A stretch of 21,140 bases of DNA. Source: an uncultured Lachnospiraceae bacterium (lineage in GTDB: Bacteria; Bacillota; Clostridia; Lachnospirales; Lachnospiraceae). The position numbers were made by a program, and so were the translations under genes. Under the pieces are notes generated by a model, which saw nothing but the letters and a program-made list of their open reading frames with translations, did no database searches and was not told the DNA's origin. The DNA is taken from contig CAKRNI010000017.1 of the NCBI GenBank assembly GCA_934370915.1, positions 1 to 21,140 of the forward strand, read 5' to 3'. Of this stretch, positions 16,021 to 21,140 are shown one piece after another (position 1 is the stretch's first letter; each line of letters starts with the position of its first letter).

Positions 16021-17192
16021 TCCTTTGCCATCTTTTCCAGACGGTCAGCAGCCGCCGTAAGCGTCTCTTTCCCTCTGGAAAAATGCAGGCGGATATAGTT
16101 GTTCACCGGCTCTTTAAAGAAGCTGGAGCCGGGCACAGCCGCCACGCCGTAATTCTTTATCATCCATTCACAGAATTCCATGTCTGTCCAGCCGGAAAAC
16201 TCCGGCTTTTCAAGGAATCCCGAAATATCCACAAGAACAAAATAGCTGCCCTGGGGCGTCGTGTGGGGAAGTCCCATCTTTTCCAGCCTGCCGCAGAGAT
16301 AATCTCTCTTTTCTGTATAAAGGTTCTTTAACCATTTATAGTATTCCGGTCCGAACTTCAAGCCCGTGACTGCCGCCTCCTGAAGCGGTGCCGCAGCGCC
16401 TACCGTGAGGAAATCATGAACCTTCTTCGCCGCCTCGATCACAGATTCCGGCCCAATCAGGTATCCGAGCCTCCACCCCGTCATGGAGTACGTCTTCGAG
16501 AGAGAACTGCAGGTGATCGTCCGCTCGTACATTCCCGGCAGCGCCGCCATTGAGATGTGGCGGTTCTCACCGTAGATAATGTACTCGTACACCTCGTCCG
16601 TGATCACAAAAGCGTCATACTTCTTCGCAAGCTCTGCGATCTCCTCCATCTCTTCCATCGTAAATACTTTTCCGCAGGGATTCGACGGATTGCAGAGGAT
16701 CAGCGCCTTCACACCGGTCTGAAACGCCCGTTCCAGAGCTTCGCTGTCATAATGGAAATCCGGCGGCACAAGCGGCACATAGACCGGATCTGCCCCGGAG
16801 AGGATCGCGTCTGCCCCATAGTTTTCATAGAATGGGCTGAACACAGCAACCTTGTCTCCCGGATTGCACACGGTCATCATCGCAGCCATCATCGCTTCCG
16901 TCCCTCCGCAGGTCACAACGATCTCCTTTTCCGGGTCGATCTCACGGGCAAATTTCTTTGTATACATTTCTGCCAGAGCGTCCCGGAAATTTTTCGCCCC
17001 GAAGGTGATGGAATACTGGTGCGGACCATGTTCTGCCGCTTCCTTTAACGCGTCCAGGATCTCCTTCGGCGGATCAAAATCCGGGAATCCCTGGCTTAAG
17101 TTGATGCTTCCCGGTGTCATATTGTTGATCCTTGTCATTCTGCGGATGACGGAGTCTGTAAATGTCTGTACTCTTCTGCTTAATTCCGGCAT
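16005..17192 (-). CDS. Class I/II PLP-dependent aminotransferase
   Basis: A 395-residue fold-type I aminotransferase of the aspartate-aminotransferase superfamily, cytoplasmic. The PLP lysine is Lys233 in SSLSKTYSMTGWRLGY. Asn171 in NPSNPCGK, Asp199 and Tyr202 in TDEVYEY and the substrate-carboxylate Arg in YIRLHFSRG are all in place, and the N-terminal INLSQGFPDFDPP motif is typical of the group. Amino-donor preference cannot be read with confidence. The ATG at 17192 has GAGAGG 8 nt upstream. The gene overlaps the convergent small membrane protein gene by 16 bp and has no separate terminator. Confidence 0.92.
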   Translation of the reverse strand: MPELSRRVQTFTDSVIRRMTRINNMTPGSINLSQGFPDFDPPKEILDALKEAAEHGPHQYSITFGAKNFRDALAEMYTKKFAREIDPEKEIVVTCGGTEAMMAAMMTVCNPGDKVAVFSPFYENYGADAILSGADPVYVPLVPPDFHYDSEALERAFQTGVKALILCNPSNPCGKVFTMEEMEEIAELAKKYDAFVITDEVYEYIIYGENRHISMAALPGMYERTITCSSLSKTYSMTGWRLGYLIGPESVIEAAKKVHDFLTVGAAAPLQEAAVTGLKFGPEYYKWLKNLYTEKRDYLCGRLEKMGLPHTTPQGSYFVLVDISGFLEKPEFSGWTDMEFCEWMIKNYGVAAVPGSSFFKEPVNNYIRLHFSRGKETLTAAADRLEKMAKDYGFC

Positions 17193-17383
17193 ATGTAAAA
17201 CCTCTCTTCTGTTGTCATGTATGATGTCTTTCCGCTATTTCGATTCTTTCAGGCGCATATCTCCGTATTACGTTTCGGATGCCCTTCTGTTCTAATATCT
17301 TATCACAATTTTCATGACAGACCTATTGATTTTTCTTTACATTTCTATAAAAACTTCCCCCAGATCATTTTTGTTGTCAAAGC

Positions 17384-17418
17384 AAAAAAGCGACAAGCCC
17401 AATTCATAAGCTCATCGC
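17384..17418 (-). terminator. Terminator of the LarA-like gene
   Basis: A 9-bp stem with two G-T pairs (arms 17410-17418 and 17390-17398), an 11-nt loop and six T on the minus strand, 38 nt after the stop codon. Confidence 0.75.
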
Positions 17419-17455
17419 CCTTAATAATCACAGAGAGATCCTGTTTACAGTGTTT

Positions 17456-18718
17456 TTATTCTTCCCCAAAGACTCTCCAAAGCCCCACCGCCGGGGCTTT
17501 GATGAAGTAATATTCTTCTCCCTGATCCTCATACCAGCCAGTCTCCTTCCCTCTCGGCTGATATTTTTCCATCATCGGCCCTATATCGGTCCATTCGTAG
17601 CCCACGGATCTCATGGTCTCCTCCGGCATAAGCTCCGGGTCTGTCGCATAGGTGATCTTAAATCGCCCGTTCGAAGAGCCATGGATCAGGTGGGCTGCAG
17701 CCATCTCAATTCCTTTGAACTCTCCGTTTTCATAGGCGCTCTGGATCTTTTTCGTGCCGCTGTAACCATATTTTCTGATACAGGCATCCACCTCTTCGTT
17801 CTCACCAAAGGATTTTATTCCAGGTGCCAGGATCAGAAGTTCGCCGCCGTCCGCGATCGCCATTCTTGTCCGGTAGACCGCCTTGTTTCCGACCCAGGTG
17901 CTGCCAAATTCTGCAGGATCCAGCCACGCGACAACCTTTTTCGCCCGCTTCGGAAGCCAGGTGATATTTTTCTTCTCCGCAAGCCTGCATGCAGCCGAGA
18001 AGGTCTCCCGCTCCTCGCCGATATAGAGCCCGTAAAGATCCGAGTCCTGATTTTTTTCGCAGGTTACCGTCAGCATAAAGGTGATTCCAAGACGGTCCAG
18101 ATAATTTTTCTGCACATAATCAAAAAGCCGTCTCACCGGTGTGTTTTCCCGTCCCATGATCGTCTCGATCCCGCAGATGGCGCTGATCATATGGGACTGG
18201 TTGATCATGTCCCTGCCTCCGACGCCCACAAGAAGGTTCTTTGTATAATTTGCCATTCCGACCACTTCATGAGGTACCACCTGACCGACGGACACGATCC
18301 GGTCAAACTCACCCGAAAGAAGATGGCGGTTCAGCTCCGCTGTGATCGCCCTCTTATACTTTCCATCGGTGATCTCAGAGACTTTATCTTCCGGTACGGT
18401 GCAGACAGCCTCCGTGTCGTTTCTCCAGTCATGACACAGAAAACGTGTTTCCGGTATCTGTCCAAAGAATTCTTCCTTCTCTTTTCCTGTCATCTGTCTG
18501 TGCGTCCCCACCGCCGGCATGATTCGGATCTCACATATCCCGGACAGTTTTTCATACAGGTACGCGGCAATCTTTCCCGCGCAAGAATAACACCTCGTGA
18601 TATCCGGCGGCAGGATCAGGATCTTCTCCCCCGGCTGTATCAGCCTGACCCATTTATCCAACGTACCCTTCCACTCTCTGTCTGACAGCGGTGTGTCGAG
18701 ATTTTCTATGTAAAACAT
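17456..18718 (-). CDS. LarA-family (DUF2088) nickel-pincer racemase homologue
   Basis: A 420-residue homologue of lactate racemase LarA, which uses a nickel-pincer nucleotide to shift hydride at 2-hydroxyacids. The N-terminal DITR (39-42) and GTHR (His73) motifs are present. His150, Lys160 and His176 have exactly the spacing of His174, Lys184 and His200 of Lactiplantibacillus LarA, the catalytic base, the cofactor-bearing lysine and a nickel ligand. Relatives act on several 2-hydroxyacids, so lactate is not certain. GGGGG precedes the ATG at 18718. It is a single-gene unit with its own promoter and terminator. The cofactor genes larB, larC and larE are not in the window. Confidence 0.88.
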   Translation of the reverse strand: MFYIENLDTPLSDREWKGTLDKWVRLIQPGEKILILPPDITRCYSCAGKIAAYLYEKLSGICEIRIMPAVGTHRQMTGKEKEEFFGQIPETRFLCHDWRNDTEAVCTVPEDKVSEITDGKYKRAITAELNRHLLSGEFDRIVSVGQVVPHEVVGMANYTKNLLVGVGGRDMINQSHMISAICGIETIMGRENTPVRRLFDYVQKNYLDRLGITFMLTVTCEKNQDSDLYGLYIGEERETFSAACRLAEKKNITWLPKRAKKVVAWLDPAEFGSTWVGNKAVYRTRMAIADGGELLILAPGIKSFGENEEVDACIRKYGYSGTKKIQSAYENGEFKGIEMAAAHLIHGSSNGRFKITYATDPELMPEETMRSVGYEWTDIGPMMEKYQPRGKETGWYEDQGEEYYFIKAPAVGLWRVFGEE

Positions 18719-18763
18719 ATCTGTACCCCCATTTAATGATTGGTCACTTTCTCTTTTGTCATA

Positions 18764-18792
18764 AGTTTAGCACTGCCGGTTGCGGAATGCAA
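18764..18792 (-). promoter_or_regulatory. Promoter of the LarA-like gene
   Basis: Minus-strand TTGCAT (18787-18792), 17 bp, then TGC-TAAACT with the -10 hexamer at 18764-18769. Confidence 0.6.
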
Positions 18793-18809
18793 ACAAGAAC
18801 TAACATTGT

Positions 18810-18929
18810 TCATTTCTTTGCCTGGTGATAAATCATATCTACATCATAATCAGGCGCTGCTGAAACAACCGCCTCATAGATCGGGCGTAATGTTTCCGGA
18901 TCTTCCTCCAGCACATCTGCGATCTTTTC
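18810..18929 (-). pseudogene. C-terminal remnant of a degraded protein gene
   Basis: An open stretch of 39 codons on the minus strand ends in TGA at 18810-18812 and encodes KIADVLEEDPETLRPIYEAV and, further on, APDYDVDMIYHQAKK. It is convincing protein sequence, but an in-frame TAA at 18930-18932 precedes it and no start or ribosome site fits. Adding one base in the AAAAG run near 18922-18929 would extend the frame back through EHKKK, suggesting a frameshifted relic. The tail recalls C-terminal ends of PD-(D/E)XK/Rpn-type nuclease proteins of Lachnospiraceae, which is only a guess. The tRNA-Leu terminator directly abuts it. Confidence 0.5.
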
Positions 18930-18973
18930 TTATGTTCCGTTCGGAAAAGAAAGTATCTTTTTTCTTACAACGC

Positions 18974-19003
18974 AAAAAGACTCAAGTCTCACGACTTGAG
19001 TCT
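18974..19003 (-). terminator. Terminator of tRNA-Leu(AAG)
   Basis: A perfect 11-bp stem (18993-19003 with 18978-18988), tetraloop GTGA, then five T on the minus strand. It starts 4 nt after the tRNA. Confidence 0.85.
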
Positions 19004-19007
19004 TTCG

Positions 19008-19091
19008 TGCGGAAGATGGGACTTGAACCCACACGATGTAACCACCACAAGATCCTTAGTCTTGCTCGTCTGCCAGTTCCGACACTTCCGC
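19008..19091 (-). tRNA. tRNA-Leu (anticodon AAG)
   Basis: An 84-nt class II tRNA with a long variable arm. The acceptor GCGGAAG (19085-19091) pairs with 19009-19015 and the discriminator is A. The anticodon stem CAAGA/TCTTG encloses CTAAGGA, so the anticodon is AAG (complement of plus 19055-19057), reading CUU and probably CUC after A-to-I change. No CCA is encoded. Confidence 0.95.
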
Positions 19092-19135
19092 GTATCGGGT
19101 GTTTCAAGATTTTGTATCTCTCACCGACGCATATT

Positions 19136-19164
19136 AATATACCATAGTTCTTTCTGTTTGGCAA
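19136..19164 (-). promoter_or_regulatory. Promoter of tRNA-Leu(AAG)
   Basis: Minus-strand TTGCCA (19159-19164), 17 bp, TGG-TATATT with the -10 hexamer at 19136-19141. Confidence 0.75.
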
Positions 19165-19219
19165 GTACTTTTTTGAATTTTTTAAAAAAAATGTTTTTTT
19201 AGCAATATTTAAAAAACTC

Positions 19220-19248
19220 TTGACAAATCCCGCACCTTATACTATAAT
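19220..19248 (+). promoter_or_regulatory. Consensus promoter of tRNA-Leu(CAG)
   Basis: TTGACA (19220-19225), exactly 17 bp, TATAAT (19243-19248): a perfect sigma-A consensus, 35 bp upstream of the tRNA. Confidence 0.9.
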
Positions 19249-19283
19249 ATGTTTTGTCAATGAGATACGTCATCTGACGAGAT

Positions 19284-19367
19284 GCAGAAGTGGCGGAATT
19301 GGCAGACGCGCACGGTTCAGGTCCGTGTGATAGCAATATCATGAGGGTTCAAGTCCCTTCTTCTGCA
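19284..19367 (+). tRNA. tRNA-Leu (anticodon CAG)
   Basis: An 84-nt class II tRNA with acceptor GCAGAAG paired to CTTCTGC, discriminator A and a long variable arm. The anticodon stem CACGG/CCGTG encloses TTCAGGT, so the anticodon is CAG (19318-19320), reading CUG. No CCA is encoded. It diverges from the neighbouring tRNA-Leu(AAG). Confidence 0.96.
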
Positions 19368-19369
19368 CG

Positions 19370-19400
19370 AAGGCTTAAGTCGAAAGACTTAAGCCTTTTT
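19370..19400 (+). terminator. Terminator of tRNA-Leu(CAG)
   Basis: A perfect 12-bp stem (19370-19381 with 19386-19397), GAAA tetraloop and a T run, 2 nt after the tRNA. Confidence 0.88.
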
Positions 19401-19770
19401 CGTTTATCCCAACAATCTCGCGATGCCGCGGCGCCCAAAGGGCCCCGCGCATCGTCCAGCTTTCGCCAACACTCCTCTCCCACCACAACCTTCTTTTTCC
19501 CTTTCCTCGTCAAGCCAATACACAGCGCCGGCGGGTCTCCAGGCACGGACGCGCCTGGGTGGAGGGAGCTGGCTTCCTCTTGGCTCGCAGGAAAATGCGT
19601 TGGAGGTCCGAGGACACTTGTTTGAGCAACGAAAGTTGCGAGTTGTGTCCTCGGACCTCCGCCCTTAGCATTTTTCTGGGAGCTTAGAGGAACCCTCCCG
19701 GAATCCCGTGAAGCGTCTGCGCCCGGAGGCCCGTCGGCGCGTAACTCCCACCACTATGAACCTCTCCCCC
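19401..19770. other. Gene-free GC-rich intergenic region between convergent terminators
   Basis: No protein with credible composition or ribosome site is seen in these 370 bases. The region holds a GC-rich hairpin at 19421-19454 and the large palindrome described separately. Its base composition stands out from the AT-rich tRNA promoters next to it. Confidence 0.6.
19525..19740. repeat. 216-bp imperfect palindrome (MITE-like or structured RNA)
   Basis: The region folds on itself almost end to end. The inner 16 bp (19602-19617 with 19645-19660) are perfectly complementary. The 27-nt centre carries a GCAAC-GAAA-GTTGC hairpin. Further out, TTCCTCT...GCTC...CAG.AAAATGC matches with small gaps, and the outer 28-nt arms (19525-19552 and 19713-19740) have 23 Watson-Crick pairs and 3 G-T pairs when read on the plus strand. 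Whether it is transcribed is not known. Confidence 0.7.
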
Positions 19771-19815
19771 AAAAAGCAAAAACCTCCCTGACAGATCACT
19801 CCATCAGGAAGGTTT
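19771..19815 (-). terminator. Terminator of the infC-rpmI-rplT operon
   Basis: A 12-bp stem with one G-T pair (arms 19804-19815 and 19780-19791), a 12-nt loop, then TTGCTTTTT on the minus strand, starting 17 nt after the rplT stop. Confidence 0.85.
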
Positions 19816-19832
19816 TCTATTCTCACCAGCTA

Positions 19833-20189
19833 TTAAGCCAGTTTTGTTTTTGCTAACTCAGCAAGCTTTGCAAAGCCCTCTGCGTCGTTGATTGCCATAT
19901 CGGATAATACCTTACGGTTCATAACAACACCAGCCTGCTTTAAGCCGAACATGAACTTGCTGTAGGAAAGACCGTTGATTCTTGCTGCAGCATTGATACG
20001 AGCGATCCAGAGCTGTCTGAACTGTCTCTTTCTCTCTTTTCTGCCAGCGTAGGAGCTTGTTAATGCTCTCATAACGGACTGTTTTGCTACTCTATACTGT
20101 TTGGAACGAGCTCCTCTGTAACCTTTGGCTAACTTGAGCACTCTGTTATGTCTCTTCTTGGCGTTTAAGCCACCTTTAATTCTTGCCAT
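19833..20189 (-). CDS. rplT: 50S ribosomal protein L20
   Basis: A 118-residue basic protein starting [20 protein letters not shown], standard for L20, which binds 23S rRNA early in 50S assembly. [21 protein letters not shown] and [16 protein letters not shown] segments are family hallmarks. AAGGAGG precedes the ATG. It is the last gene of infC-rpmI-rplT, 37 nt after rpmI. In Firmicutes L20 represses its own operon through the leader RNA upstream of infC. Confidence 0.98.
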   Translation of the reverse strand: MARIKGGLNAKKRHNRVLKLAKGYRGARSKQYRVAKQSVMRALTSSYAGRKERKRQFRQLWIARINAAARINGLSYSKFMFGLKQAGVVMNRKVLSDMAINDAEGFAKLAELAKTKLA

Positions 20190-20226
20190 TGCTTAATTTC
20201 CTCCTTAATCTTACTTCCGAAACAAA

Positions 20227-20424
20227 TTATAAATACGGTAAAATCTTCTTCATTACCTTGCTGTTTGTAGCATCAGTAACAATGTCTTTTCTAAGATTTC
20301 TCTTACGCTTTGTGGATTTCTTAGTTAAGATATGGGACTTATAAGCTTTATTTCTCACTAACTGACCAGTTCCGGTCTTTTTGAAACGTTTTGCAGCTGC
20401 TCTGCTTGTTTTCATTTTAGGCAT
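20227..20424 (-). CDS. rpmI: 50S ribosomal protein L35
   Basis: A 65-residue highly basic protein, [20 protein letters not shown]... ending in VMKKILPYL, of standard L35 length. AAGGAGG precedes the ATG. It lies 27 nt after infC and 37 nt before rplT in the conserved operon order. Confidence 0.98.
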   Translation of the reverse strand: MPKMKTSRAAAKRFKKTGTGQLVRNKAYKSHILTKKSTKRKRNLRKDIVTDATNSKVMKKILPYL

Positions 20425-20451
20425 TGTTGTTTCCTCCTTAAAATTGTTCCC

Positions 20452-20958
20452 TTATCGTTTTGCAGTTAAAAACATTACCAGGCTTCTTCCCTCTACCTTG
20501 GAAGGCTTATCGACAACAGCGATATCGGAAAGTTTCTCAGCGAAATCATCCAGAATATACTTTGTCTGGTTCATATGAGCCATCTCACGACCGCGGAAAC
20601 GAAGCGTAACTTTTACCTTGTTGCCTTTTTCGATGAACTTTCTCGCAGATCCGATCTTTGTGTTAAGATCGTTTGTATCGATGTTCGGGGAAAGACGTAC
20701 TTCTTTCACTTCGATCGTCTTCTGCTTCTTTTTCGCTTCTTTCTCCCTGCGGATCATTTCATACTTATATTTACCATAATCAATGATCTTACATACCGGC
20801 GGCTTCGCTGCCGGAGCAATCTTTACAAGATCCAGTTCTGCATCTCTCGCCATTTTGTAAGCGTCTTTTGCAGACATGATTCCAAGCTGCTCACCATTTT
20901 CTCCAATTAAACGAACTTCCTTATCACGGATCTGCTCGTTAATCATTAACTCGCTAAT
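20452..20958 (-). CDS. infC: Translation initiation factor IF-3 (ATT start)
   Basis: A 168-residue IF-3, which controls start-codon fidelity and subunit dissociation on the 30S ribosome. The N-domain begins SELMINEQIRDKEVRLIG and contains PPVCKIIDYGKYKYE; the C-domain has KEVRLSPNIDTND and VTLRFRGREMAH. I set the start at ATT (20956-20958). GGAGGT (20967-20972) lies 8 nt before it, whereas the first ATG is four codons further in, at 20 nt. A rare non-AUG start in infC is a known autoregulatory device because IF-3 itself rejects such codons. The longer reading to 21063 runs through the leader terminator and is not real protein. Confidence 0.95.
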   Translation of the reverse strand: MSELMINEQIRDKEVRLIGENGEQLGIMSAKDAYKMARDAELDLVKIAPAAKPPVCKIIDYGKYKYEMIRREKEAKKKQKTIEVKEVRLSPNIDTNDLNTKIGSARKFIEKGNKVKVTLRFRGREMAHMNQTKYILDDFAEKLSDIAVVDKPSKVEGRSLVMFLTAKR

Positions 20959-21000
20959 AGCCGTACACCTCCAACTCTCATACTCTACATATGTCGATAG

Positions 21001-21121
21001 AAAAGAAAAAGCAGATAGGTAACTATCCGCTCGTAACTGCATTGGTTTGGCATGCTGCTGCATGATAAAAACCGATGTCTATGAACCCGGGTCACTTACT
21101 CGTGCCAGGGTGAGGCGGATA
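21001..21121 (-). promoter_or_regulatory. infC leader attenuator (L20-leader-like terminator/antiterminator)
   Basis: About 40 nt before the infC start an 8-bp terminator stem (arms 21023-21030 and 21011-21018, loop TTAC on the minus strand) is followed by TTTTTCTTTT (plus 21001-21010). The terminator's first arm GCGGATA (21024-21030) is also complementary to TATCCGC at 21115-21121, a competing antiterminator pairing. Between them lies a bipartite hairpin with GGTTT/AAACC outside and CATGC/GCATG inside (21044-21074). The layout fits the Firmicute L20 leader. The leader continues past the window end and its promoter is not seen. Confidence 0.75.
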
Positions 21122-21140
21122 CCTGCTTTCCTGTCAGTTG

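Noticed and set aside
18982..19202. Reading frames on both strands over tRNA-Leu(AAG)
   Set aside because: They are translations of the tRNA and its terminator, with no ribosome site.
19290..19625. 111-codon plus-strand reading frame starting MAELADAHGSG
   Set aside because: It begins inside tRNA-Leu(CAG) and runs through its terminator and the palindrome; this is a common false gene over leucine tRNAs.
20959..21063. N-terminal extension of IF-3 (35 extra residues from an upstream ATG)
   Set aside because: It translates the attenuator hairpin and has no similarity to IF-3; the ATT with GGAGGT is the better start.
1..21140. CRISPR array, insertion sequence, prophage or toxin-antitoxin locus
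   Set aside because: No regularly spaced repeats, transposase, integrase or typical toxin/antitoxin pair is seen.

Overview
The window reads as a chromosomal segment of a Firmicute of the Clostridia, most likely family Lachnospiraceae. Supporting features are strong Shine-Dalgarno sites, sigma-A promoters that are often of the extended -10 type, tRNA genes without an encoded CCA, the mcsA-mcsB-clpC-radA stress cluster, the infC-rpmI-rplT operon, an AzgA-type purine permease and secreted proteins with GW/YF-rich wall-binding repeats. Species assignment is inference. Almost all genes are on the minus strand. The exceptions are one small membrane protein and one tRNA-Leu.

Reading left to right: the tail of an unseen plus-strand unit (terminator at 24-51); a purine permease (170-1555); a large secreted Ig-like/wall-binding protein (1731-4142) behind a structured leader; an operon of a condensation-domain-like membrane acyltransferase and an HSL-type alpha/beta hydrolase (4444-7409); tRNA-Trp; radA; a small acidic protein of unknown function; clpC, mcsB, mcsA and a GntR/YtrA-like repressor forming one operon (9819-14336); a second wall-binding protein (14487-15545); a two-helix membrane peptide on the plus strand whose 3' end overlaps a convergent class I aminotransferase; a LarA-type nickel-pincer racemase homologue; a gene remnant; two oppositely oriented tRNA-Leu genes; a long GC-rich intergenic palindrome; and the translation operon rplT-rpmI-infC with an attenuator leader and a non-AUG (ATT) infC start.

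The stress operon is the most interesting block. The GntR-type regulator sits where ctsR normally lies. McsB departs from the phosphagen-kinase consensus at NEEDH, SCPTN and RDxxRA, while the two ClpC N-domain glutamates known to bind phosphoarginine are kept. Other items worth following are a 216-bp imperfect palindrome between convergent terminators (19525-19740), a structured leader before the Ig-like protein, and the infC leader, where both the terminator and a competing antiterminator pairing can be read directly. No CRISPR array, insertion sequence, prophage or obvious defence system is visible.
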